Positions 27,509 to 37,800 of a stretch of DNA of 64,000 nucleotides are shown here, piece by piece. Source of the stretch: Chaetorhynchus papuensis (taxonomy: Eukaryota > Chordata > Aves > Passeriformes > Rhipiduridae); NCBI GenBank assembly GCA_013396525.1, contig VWYX01000766.1:329419-393418 (forward strand), in the 5' to 3' direction. A program made the translations under genes and the position numbers. Under the pieces are notes generated by a model. The model saw only the letters and a list, made by a program, of their open reading frames with translations. It made no database searches and was not told the origin of the DNA. Position 1 is the stretch's first letter. Every line of letters starts with the position of its first letter.

Positions 27509-27655
27509 TTTTGTTTGGGTTTTGTTGTTGTTGTTTTGCTTTGTTTTGGATTTTTTTTGTTTGTATATTTTTTGTTTCTGTTTGTGTGTGGTTTTAATTT
27601 TTTTTGCTTGGTTTGGTTTTGGGTTTTTTGTTTGTTTTGTTTTTTTTTTTGTTTT
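27509..27655. repeat. Low-complexity T/G-rich tract
   Basis: About 150 bases made almost only of T and G on the plus strand, in irregular TTTTG, TTTG and TTG units. Long hydrophobic open frames rich in Phe, Val, Cys and Leu arise here only from this composition. Similar tracts occur at 32177-32246 and 59093-59184. Confidence 0.95.
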
Positions 27656-29961
27656 AACTGCAAGTGTAAAGATGAGCTTGTGTTTACAAAGCAAGGAGGT
27701 TGCAGCAGATGAATGCACTCTATTATCAGATTCTGATTGACATCTCTGGGCCCTAAATGTAAGGTTTATGGAGTTCTGAAAGGGGTGCTGTCTTTTTTTT
27801 CCTTTCTGAGTCACTGATATAGCCTATAATTTCCTTTGTGTTAGGAAAAAAATCATGTTTCTTCCCAGGTGTCACAGCTTTAAACTCTTCTTTCTTCCGC
27901 TTCTTATTTCCATGTAGAAATTGAGAAAAATGTAATATCAGTATTCCTCAATGTGTGCCTATTTTCCATCATAAATTTTAAGCTTAGAACCCGTTAATAA
28001 TCTTCAGTGGTAACTTTTCAGCTGTAGCCATCAAAGAAATGGCTGACCCCCAAAATGCACTGTAATTCTGAAATAATTACTGACATTTCTCCTCAAGCCA
28101 ATCAAGACACTTGTCAGTTTGTTAAGATAGAAAAGGAAAAGATACCAACCTTCTTTTGAAGGGGTTCTAAGATTTCACCGCACTGACATGCAGTTGGATT
28201 TATTACTTTGCAGCTTGGTTTGTTGAGTTCCCTCTCATCTCCGTCCCTTCTCTCTGAACATGCTACTAACAAAGGCACATGTGGTGCAAGTGAACATGCT
28301 TTTACCAGTTGTTATGTTACCTTGGCATCAAAACACACAGCAAAGCCTTAAAAATAAAACCCCACTAGTAAGCCAGGCATTGCAAAACCAAGAAATTGCA
28401 GAACCCCCCCCCCAGATTCTTCTTATCCTGTTAAATCTATTGGTTTTGTTTATACCAATAGAGACCCAAATGTCATGCCTAAAGCACCAACTAAATGCAA
28501 ATCAGACCATAGATGGATTTTTATTTCTAAATTATTTTGAAAAAATGAAACAATTCTACTGCACAAATATTTGCATTCAGTATAACAAATGCTGAGAGTT
28601 CAGTTATAAGAACTGTAATAAGTCAAACCACCACAGCTGCTGAAACTTTGCTGCTGATTCTCAAACATAAAGTTTCTTCCAAGAGTAAAGTCTTCCCCTA
28701 ACAGCCTGTGCCAAAACTGGAGATGCAGTTTGTGAGCACAGACATGTGCTCAGACTGATATGAAGTTTTGCTCATACCCAGAAGTCTGTCTGCAGCAGAG
28801 AGAAGGTGCCATTGGGCTGCCTTTTGGGCTAAGGAACACCCAGTGGGTGCTGAACTGCCAGGACTCCCCAGCCAAGGCTGTAAGGGGCCTAGCAGTGTCT
28901 GAGCAAAGCTGTGGGGTGTAAAATCTGAAGGCATTGTCTGTTGACTTCAATCTCCTCCTTCCACAAGACAGTGATTCGCCTGGGGACACCCACAAGTAAG
29001 ACCTGCAGGGTGCAGGCTCCCCCCTCTCTCCCACGAGTGACCCAGAGCCCTCTCCCCTTGTCTCTTTGCAGGAGACTAGGAAATTGTGTCACACACTTCT
29101 GTTTTTTCTCCACCTCAGAGATTGCCCACTCTTTCACAGCTCTGTACCTTCCTCCAGCCCAGAAAATCACTTGGGATTTCCATTTCCATTTGAGCATCCT
29201 GCTTCTGTAATCAGTGGGGCAGGAAGCAGAGGAATTGTGTTGTTAATCAAATATGGCCAGGCAAATGTTGAAAAGCACAGATAGGTAACTGGACCTATTT
29301 CTGTATTGATCATTTCAAAACACAGCGGAGCAACTCCAACACAGTAATTGAGAAAACCTAGTATGAAACATTTGAAAATGGTGAATCATGGTATTCAGTG
29401 ATTTTAGGAAATGGTCCTAAAAGGGAAAATCAAATTTCCACTTATGAAATAAGAAAATCAATGCACTTTATAAAACCTGGAATTTTCTTTTAAACCTGCA
29501 TTTTAATGATGTTGAAATCTTTAATGCCAAATGTCGTATCTGCAAAGGTGGTAAATTTCAAGACTGTATTAAAAACTTAAGGGACATTTACTTTGGAAAT
29601 GATGTATGACATGACCTTCAACTCTTCATAATTTAATAAGAATGCAAGGCTGACTAATTAGACTTCAAAATGACAGATAAGTGCTAATTATAATACCTTT
29701 TGAATAGACAATAAAAGGTCTGAAAAATGAATGGTTTAGACAAGTGGCAGGATTTTGCTACTACTAGCAGAAATACAGACAACGTCTGCTAAAAAAAAAA
29801 GTATTTTTCTCTTGGTCCCACTGATGCCATGATGATTTTTTGCCTTTTCTTTCATATACCTTTTATATGCCCTTTTATATAGCTTTTATGTAAGCTCAGT
29901 GCTTTTAGCACGCATACCTGTAATTCCTTAAGTCTGAGAACTTAGCATAGTCCTAATATTC
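27656..29961. other. Gene-free DNA with a GC-richer patch
   Basis: There is a run of ten C at 28404-28413. The patch at about 28720-29210 is richer in G and C and has overlapping 72-102 codon frames on both strands. A splice-acceptor-like CTTGTCTCTTTGCAG ends near 29070. I recognise no protein in any frame, and the frames contradict one another, so I do not call an exon. Confidence 0.6.
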
Positions 29962-30333
29962 TGTTAAACCAGGAGACCAAACATCCTGGCGGCCTCGCAG
30001 TTGGAGGCTGGAAAGCCCCACGCTATCCCAGGAAACCAAGGTCCTCTCTAGAACACATCCTGTAAACTAAGATAGGCCCATCCAGGGGGGAATTCCTTGG
30101 GTGGGGGGATATCACACTAATCATTCGAGCCTCTCATTGGGGAATCTTTGATAGATATGCTGATTTGCAAGGTCTATAAATTGTATACGTGATCTATCGT
30201 GTGTGTACATTTCAGCGCATTCCACCTGGACAAAGTAGTGCACCATAAGAATCCTTAAATAAATACTGAGGTAAAAACCCCTTTTCCCTTAACAGTGTTT
30301 GACTCTTAATTTTAAGACCAGGGAAAGGCAACA
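29962..30333 (+). mobile_element. Endogenous retrovirus LTR, family B
   Basis: The segment starts TGTTAAACC and ends AAAGGCAACA. It has a TATA box, TATAAA, at 30175-30180 and a polyadenylation signal, AATAAA, at 30258-30263, about 80 bases apart as expected across a short R region. Between start and TATA box lies the CpG-bearing word GGCGGCCTCGCAGTTGGAGG. After the signal comes a U5-like tail, AGTGTTTGACTCTTAATTTT. This is not the family of the LTRs at 25526 and 30926. No internal retroviral coding sequence follows, so it is probably a solo LTR. I could not match target duplications, and the 5' end may lie up to some 80 bp upstream. Confidence 0.75.
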
Positions 30334-30925
30334 CCACCCAGAAATCGCCCTCAAGAATTCTTTCTTTCAAAAGAAGTAGATGCAGCTCAGTCTGAGGCCA
30401 AGACTAAGTTATAAATGATACTACAATGAGAAGAAAACAATCTTCATGATTTCTCAATTCCCGGTTAAAATCTTATAGAAAACTTTGGGTTTATATTGTT
30501 ATTAAACTTAATAGAGTTGGATTCCAAATACGAGGAATCTGATTTTTCAAAGAAATTTCTTTTTCAGAACAAAACTTCCTTAAGAACAATTAGATTACTC
30601 CACAGTTCATGTTTCTACAGATAAACTTACAAGGTGATCATTCAGCTATTCACTAAGATAAGTGAGTTTCCTGGTTTTATTCTATATCAAGACCTTATGT
30701 TCAGAAATGTATTTGTTAAATTTGGATAAGTGCACTCTCGGATTAAATTAAGCAAAAACATAAACTCAAAATGACACACTATCGAAAAAAACCCACAGAA
30801 AACCAAACCAAACAACCCTGTTACAACCCCTCACATTTATGAAAGCATATGAAGCAAGGAGAAAACTAATGGAAGATATGACACAACATTCTGCAATCCT
30901 ACCCTTTTGTAAAATATTCTAGTTT
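30334..30925. other. Gene-free AT-rich DNA between two LTRs
   Basis: No gene. An A/C-rich low-complexity stretch lies at about 30783-30820. The spacing is too short and too AT-rich for retroviral internal sequence, and the LTRs on either side belong to different families, so this is not a provirus. Confidence 0.7.
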
Positions 30926-32011
30926 CGTATTGGGTTTGCATGGCAGGTTTTGGTATTGGGGGGGGATGCAGGATTGGCTTCTCTGAGAAGGTGCCAGAAG
31001 CTTCTCCATGTCTGCATCCAGGCAGCTCCAAGAGGGACCCACTGCTGGCCGAGGCTGAGCCCATCAGTAATGGTGGTGGGATAATGCAGGAAGGGGGAAA
31101 AGCTACTGTGCATGAGAAATTGCAGCCATAGGAGAGAGGGGTGAGAGCATGTGAGAGGAACAGCTCTGCAGACACCAAGGTCAGTGAAGAAGACGGGAAG
31201 GACATGCTCTGGAAACTGGAGCTGAGATTCCTCTGCCAATCATGGAGATCCACNNNNNNNNNNNNNNNNNNNNNNNNNNNNNNNNNNNNNNNNNNNNNNN
31301 NNNNNNNNNNNNNNNNNNNNNNNNNNNNNNNNNNNNNNNNNNNNNNNNNNNNNNNNNNNNNNNNNNNNNNNNNNNNNNNNNNNNNNNNNNNNNNNNNNNN
31401 NNNNNNNNNNNNNNNNNNNNNNNNNNNNNNNNNNNNNNNNNNNNNNNNNNNNNNNNNNNNNNNNNNNNNNNNNNNNNNNNNNNNNNNNNNNNNNNNNNNN
31501 NNNNNNNNNNNNNNNNNNNNNNNNNNNNNNNNNNNNNNNNNNNNNNNNNNNNNNNNNNNNNNNNNNNNNNNNNNNNNNNNNNNNNNNNNNNNNNNNNNNN
31601 NNNNNNNNNNNNNNNNNNNNNNNNNNNNNNNNNNNNNNNNNNNNNNNNNNNNNNNNNNNNNNNNNNNNNNNNNNNNNNNNNNNNNNNNNNNNNNNNNNNN
31701 NNNNNNNNNNNNNNNNNNNNNNNNNNNNNNNNNNNNNNNNNNNNNNNNNNNNNNNNNNNNNNNNNNNNNNNNNNNNNNNNNNNNNNNNNNNNNNNNNNNN
31801 NNNNNNNNNNNNNNNNNNNNNNNNNNNNNNNNNNNNNNNNNNNNNNNNNNNNNNNNNNNNNNNNNNNNNNNNNNNNNNNNNNNNNNNNNNNNNNNNNNNN
31901 NNNNNNNNNNNNNNNNNNNNNNNNNNNNNNNNNNNNNNNNNNNNNNNNNNNNNNNNNNNNNNNNNNNNNNNNNNNNNNNNNNNNNNNNNNNNNNNNNGTC
32001 AACCCACCACA
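30926..32011 (+). mobile_element. Endogenous retrovirus LTR, family A copy 2, interrupted by an assembly gap
   Basis: The left part, 30926-31253, begins CGTATTGGGTTTG (the usual TG changed to CG) and continues with typical 5' words of the family, such as CCAGAAGCTTCTCC and GCCGAGGCTGAGCCCATCAG. The right part after the gap, 31998-32011, is GTCAACCCACCACA, matching the end of copy 1. So both ends of one LTR flank the gap, and the missing bases are LTR sequence. Immediate flanks (AGTTT and AGGAT) do not form a duplication. Every long open frame reported across this region is only an artefact of reading through unknown bases. Confidence 0.88.
31254..31997. other. Assembly gap, 744 unknown bases
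   Basis: A run of N. It lies inside an LTR whose other copy carries GC-rich, internally repetitive sequence, a usual cause of assembly failure. The gap size may be estimated or arbitrary. Confidence 1.
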
Positions 32012-33104
32012 AGGATAAAGAGCTGTTCCGAAATTTTTAGGCTGTTTTCTCCAGTGAACAAAATATTGTTCTCCTGTCTTGGTTTACCACCCTGAAATCC
32101 TGTGATGATGAATAATGCTTGTCTAAGCTCTTTATGAACAGAGAACAAAGGTTTGTCAAAGAGCAGAGACTACCAATTTTTGGGTTTTTTGCTGTTGTTT
32201 TTTAGAGGTTTTATTTGTTGTTGTTTTTGAGTTTTTGGGTTGTTTGAAAGAGTGATTTGTATTTTCCTTTTATTTTGCCTTTCATTCTTCTAATGGGCAA
32301 TTTCTGAATTTTTCTTCCCTGCGCCTTGCTCCACACAGGAGTTTGTCAGACTGGACTGTTTGGATAGATATTTGCTACTCCACTACATTTCTAGTTTTAG
32401 CATAACCTCCAATGCATATAAGAGGAGCAAAAAGGAAATAAATCAGAATGGAGTTTGGGAATTGGCAAGTGGTGGGTTTGCTACCACTTACTAGACTGAC
32501 AGCCTGAGAGGAATTTGCTATCTTGCTTTTTCTGAAATGTGTTATTTTGCTATAGTGCTGAAGCTAGACAAAAATGTATATACAGGAAATGTCTATACAG
32601 GAACAGTAGAGGAAGGTAACATGATAATACTCAACAGTGCACACAGGTTCCTCTATACTTTTATATACTCTGTAGGAACATAAACCCACAAACCCACAAC
32701 CCACTAATGTCATATCTGATTTAGTTTTCTCTTGTAAACAAACTCAGTTTGAAGAGATCACCATAGGTTTCTGTAAATGTTTTCAAAATTCTTGTTCCTA
32801 CTGTACTCCTCTCCTACTGTGCCCATGCAAACCCTTTTTCATTTATCTTCACATTTGCTACTATCCTTTTCCCCTTGTCCGAATCTATGCCACAAAATAC
32901 ACTGCCCACTACTTGCTTCTTCTGATTTATTCCCATAATACCAAGTTTTTGCATGAAAAGGCCCTCTTTGGAAACCCCTGAGTCTATCTGAGAACTCATT
33001 GAGTATATGTACACTGTAAAAGAATTTACTTCCCTGTTTTTCCTCTAATTATCTCAATCTCATACACACTGTGTTCATTCCTGTACTGCCCTTTGGTGTG
33101 AGCT
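32012..33104. other. Gene-free AT-rich DNA with a T/G tract
   Basis: A T/G-rich low-complexity stretch occupies about 32177-32246. Otherwise no gene or repeat family recognised. Confidence 0.7.
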
Positions 33105-33242
33105 ATAGAATCACAGAGTATTCTGAGTTTGGAGGGACCCTTGAGGATCATCAAGTCCAGCTCTTAAGTGAATGGTCTGTATGGGGATTGAACCCTCAGC
33201 CTTGGTGTTATTAGCACTGTGCTCTCACCAGCCAAGTGTGTT
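33105..33242 (-). mobile_element. tRNA-Ile-derived SINE with a CR1 tail (TguSINE1-like)
   Basis: Read on the minus strand from about 33242, the head aligns with a tRNA-Ile(AAT): an A-box-like TGGTGAGAGC, the anticodon region TGCTAATAAC, then the B box GGTTCAATCCC and an ACAGACCA acceptor end. From about 33171 down to 33105 the sequence is a CR1 3' end: on the plus strand, ATAGAATCACAGAGTATTCT then GAGGATCATCAAGTCCAG. SINEs of this build borrow the CR1 machinery through the shared tail. I recall the family TguSINE1 from songbirds, and this looks like a slightly diverged member. It is not a working tRNA gene, since the 5' strand of the acceptor stem is lost. Target duplications are not clear, as is normal for CR1-driven insertions. 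Confidence 0.85.
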
Positions 33243-34790
33243 TCTGGAGCTAGTTCCCAGAACTGTGTCCTGTAGAGGTGTTTTTTTAACTGAGACCCTA
33301 AATGCCCCCCAGTCCTCTATTTGTAGCCTAATACTAGAAGAACTCTGGTTTAGAGCCCTGAAAAGTAAGCCTCAGGTGATTTCAAATTATTTCATCATCA
33401 AAAGCTCACAGAAATAATTATTAAAATCTTTGGGTGACTACCTTAGGAAAAGCGACTCAAGCCAAGTACTAGGCTGTGTGGAAGTGGTCAGTCCTGTGGT
33501 GTTTCATCCCCCTTCCCTTCTTCCCCTTTGTTGGGCCTGATCTCAGAAGCTTCTGATAAGCCTTGACAGAACTGTCCAACCAGTGAAGTGTCCCTAGACT
33601 GTTCCATGAGCCATGAACCTTGCCATCAAACTCTGTAAAGCCACATTTACACAAATTCCTATTAATCCCTGCTTTTGCCAGTGCCTTTGGCAGTGTTTCT
33701 TTAAATGGCTAAAACACTCATTTGGTGACAAATCTCTCCAAAAAGGGTCCGACCCCCAGTCTGTACGTGATTGACTCTGCACAAGTTGTTCAAAAATGCA
33801 GATAACATACTAGAGCAAGTGTCTTTATATGTGCAATAAAAGGCACTGCACCCAGCAGAAATTAATAAACAATATTTAGTGTGAACAAATAAAAACTCAT
33901 GCAAAGTTAATTACCCCCCCAATTTTTCACAAACTTCTTTTGTGTGACTTCTAATTCTCCAGGCCATTTCTTCATGTCACCATCATCACACTAAACACAT
34001 CATGTTCTTGTCACTAATTCTTTACTTTTTTCTCCAAGTTTTGCCATAAACTTTTGTCTACAGCACAATACCTAGTTACAATTAACTAAATTCTTCTACA
34101 TACATAAAATTTTGCAATAAGGCTGTGCTAATTTGTAAACTTTAATAACACATATCTTAACTATCTTCACTGAAGAAGATATTTAAACCAGTTTTTGCAA
34201 TTAAATACATTTAACTTTATTATTATCCCAAACAATCAGAAGTAAAAGGAGAAAAACATAAAAACAGTCTCTAAAACCATCCAAAAATGTTGTAAGTATT
34301 TGTTTTTAATTGACCTGTAAAAGCAAAACAGCACTCGGCATCTTTAAAGGTCATTTCTACAATAAATTAAAGAATACTGTAGAGTCCCTCTGGAAACAGA
34401 CAAAAATATTTAATCCTCATTTGTTCATACAGAAAAAATATATTGGTGTTTGCACATAGGTTATTGCAAGAGTTTTATGCTTATGGACTTAAAGTCACTT
34501 ACGGACTAAAGAACAAAAGAAGGAAGATTTAAGATGAGTGAGCAAAATGAGATCACCACGGCAGAACAAATAACAAAGCAATACCTCTGAAATTTGCAGG
34601 AAATGGACAGAAAGGAATAAAATATTGGGAGAGTGATGAGCTAGATATGAAGGGAATGAACCACCCATAAGCCATCTCGAATACCAGCAGGGAAACCTAG
34701 AATTAGAACTGCAGGTAGATGACTTCTGTAAAATATAGTAAATTGTGCAGAGGAACAAAAAAAAACCCCAACCATTTATATCTGGTCTTT
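33243..34790. other. Gene-free AT-rich DNA
   Basis: No recognisable gene or transposon. Short frames on the minus strand (60-87 codons) have no family resemblance. Confidence 0.7.
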
Positions 34791-34875
34791 TCAGTTTATG
34801 AGTTATTAGGTAAAATTATATTTTATCTAATAACTCATAAACTGAGTTTATTATATTTAGGTTTGTAACCTAAAT
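34791..34875. repeat. Two adjacent hairpins, one with a 26-bp stem
   Basis: The arm at 34791-34816 (starting TCAGTTTATGAGTTATTAGG) pairs with 34820-34845 over 26 bp with a single mismatch and only three loop bases (TAT). Directly downstream, ATTTAGGTT at 34855-34863 pairs perfectly with AACCTAAAT at 34867-34875 around the loop TGT. Such long, tight palindromes can extrude as cruciforms or be relics of a palindromic DNA element. No transposase and no flanking duplication are visible, and the arms match no element I know. Confidence 0.95.
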
Positions 34876-37800
34876 TTCTAAATATAGAAACTATATCAAG
34901 CTTAGACACCCCCTCCAGTAGGGATTAGTGAGATGGGACAGCACTCAGGGGAATACTCTGCTCTTGTTGCAGTCTTACACTTGCTCATCCAGATCTGCTA
35001 ACAGCTGGTGCTGGAGATGTGGTGTAGGATGGATGGGCCTTTAAAAAACACAGTATGCTCATTCTCATGCATTCAAGGGGTGCAATTTTATGAGACTGTG
35101 TATTTTCTTATACTGCTCTGAAGGTAGCTTGCCCTGGAATGGCTACTTGTCACTTGAGAGTGAGAGAGGTATATAAGCATAAAGGTGTGTTTTTACACCA
35201 GTATAACTGCATCAAGTGGAGAGTAGTGAGAGCATGGTTTTACAGTGTATTTAAACAACCAGCAATAGATTTTTTTTTTTCTGTTTGCAAACTGGGTTTA
35301 GACAAATGAAAATTGTTTCTGCAAACAATAATTTAACCAGGAAATGTAACATGTGATGTGTCACGAACAACAGCTTTCACAGGTCACTAAGCCCACCCGC
35401 CTCAGTTCCTGCTCCTGCATGTCAATTAAATCACCCGTGCTCTTTTGGGAGGTAGTATTTATCACCTCTGATGGGCATCTGCAATCACTAGAGAAGCGGC
35501 AGTGAACACTTACAGCAAGAATGATAATAAGAGGCCTTTGGAGGCTAACAAAAGCCAGTAACATGCAATTTACTCCGATCTCATACTGCTCTTGGCTTTT
35601 GATGTCTGTAAGTCACAGCAGATCCTGCCTTTAATCTCTACACATGTAGCTTTAGCAGCACTTCTCAGCGGAATATAAATTGAAAGGGTAGAAATGCAAT
35701 TTGGGCAGGGGAAAGAATCAGATTTACAGGCTCTCAGAATCCCAGGAGTACTAAACAGGTTGTTTTACATGAAGAAACAGTGCATGGGAACACCTGGACC
35801 ACTAAAGGGAGACCCAGATAAGAATTACAACATGGGTGATGTGTGATCTGGCATGGGCAGGACGCTGGGATAACCACAAAACTGCAGATGAAATGCAAAG
35901 AGTGAACTCATTCGGGCCAGCTGTGGGATGCCTGAAGCAGGATGTTGACAGAGGCACACAGGGGTGCAGGCACCACGGTCCATGCTACAGATCACCCAGA
36001 CTGCTGGTTCCTCCTCTATATCAGGGATCCACACAGGTGTAATGTACTTTGATCCTTCTCACAGCAGGCAGGAACCTAAAGCATGTTTGATAGGGTACCT
36101 CTACATCTATCACAGGCCTGTGTTATCTAAACACCAATGTTATACTTGTCACATGTGTAAGACTAATCATCAGTTAGTATGGCGTATGTGTGTTTCCACA
36201 CCCCAGCTGCAAGTCACTTGAGTGTGTTTACAATCCTCCTTGTCAATCTTCTGCTGTTTTCCCACAGGTGGGAACCTGTTTTACCTGCATGGTGAAGTGT
36301 CTTTGTTAAGGCACTCCAAAGCAAGCAGGGGTTGAACTGCATTATTATTGCCTGTGTCAGCACAGGACCCAAAGCTACTCCAGAAGTGAGGCAGCAGGCC
36401 ACAAAGACCCTGGGTATTCAGCCGTTCCCCATGAATGCTGTCATCCAGAGGCAGTGGGATAGTTTGGGGTAAAACTCATGCTTGGCAGATGGTTTCTTAA
36501 TAGCACCAACACAATCTGTTGCAGTAGTGGCTGAAAAAGATGAAGGTCAAATGGAATTGCTGTCCTGTAAAAATAGCAGTGTCGTGTACCAGTTTCTTAA
36601 GATGCTTTTCTTGTGTACACATGTAAAACTAGGATTTTTATTTTCCCCTACAGAGCAGTATGGGACTATCTGGTGAAATAACAAAATGACATTTTGGGCC
36701 AAGTCAGGAACCAAAAAACCAAAATTGCAATTTCAGAATAATATAATATTCCATATTGAACTAAGGAAGAGTAAGTTCATTGTTTGCACATTATTTCCCT
36801 TGTCATAATGCGCCAGGTTCAAAAATCACCTTTATAACTTTGCTTCAAAATCAGTGTTAAAAATATTCTTTAAAAAAAAAAAAGGGAAAATAAATGGTAC
36901 AGTTTTGCCAGTTACACAATTTTGTCCTCTCTGCTGCTGGAGGCTGCACCATATTGTGCTGGTGCAGGGGGTCAGCAGCTCTCTTATACATGGGAACACC
37001 ACGTACTCTGGCTCAGTGTGTGTTTCTTGGGCTCATAAATATCACCTACCCGAGTGGCCTAACCTTTACCAATACAAGCATTCTTTCTCAGAAATAAGAA
37101 AACTGGTTTTAATAAGAGAGATTTCTGATTTTCACTACATAGGTCTCCAACAGAACTGTGATGATAAAAGTTAGTCACTGCGGGCCCAATTTCTAGTTTG
37201 GTTGGTTTGATTCTGTGATCTCTCATCACAAATATCATACATATTTCTGAGAACATTGAATACACCTTTTTTGTTTTTGTTAGAAACATTTTACATAGTT
37301 CAGTGTTTGCTTCTTTGGTCTGTGATGTTTGCTGACAAAATTTTTCTGCATTCTCCAGCTGATGTTTATTGAAGAAACAGTTATGTGCAGTGACTATTAC
37401 AAAGTTAATGTCATATTACAAAGTATTTAATTTTCAAAAAAATAGGTTTTGTTTAATTGCATTTTAGAATTTATTCAGATGACATTGATGAAGTATTTAC
37501 ATTAGGAAATTCTTGTAGGGTACCTTCCAATCATATTTATGAGTAGTTTGTCCTTTATAAACAACTTTAAAGGGTGGATGTTAGTTTGCAATGATGTTTT
37601 GATTGCATTATTATACTGTCAACAATGTAAGCTGGAATGCCAAATTTGATATTTTTACATTTTTTAGTGGGTGCAAGAATCAATGTATATATCTTATTGC
37701 AGCTGAAGTGTTAGTCACTAGTTTTGTGTTTAAAAACTTTCCTTTATGGATCATTCAAATGCTCCTAATTTGGGGAATAAGCAGTGTTAGCTTCTGCAGC

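Noticed and set aside
27503..27814. Hydrophobic Phe/Val/Cys-rich frames that look like membrane proteins
   Set aside because: Pure product of the T/G-rich tract. There is no start context or domain, and the opposite strand is open too.
28720..29210. Possible exon in the GC-richer patch
   Set aside because: Frames on both strands contradict each other, no domain was recognised, and the acceptor-like CTTTGCAG leads into a frame without a matching donor.
30334..30925. Internal region of a provirus between the LTRs at 29962 and 30926
   Set aside because: The two LTRs belong to different families, and the interval is under 600 bp of AT-rich, non-coding DNA.
30837..32040. Open frames of 258-391 codons on both strands
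   Set aside because: They exist only because the 744 unknown bases are read as open. The sequenced parts are LTR.
33172..33242. tRNA-Ile gene
   Set aside because: Similarity is strong in the anticodon and T arms, but the 5' acceptor strand is lost and a CR1 tail is fused to the 3' side, so it is the head of a SINE.
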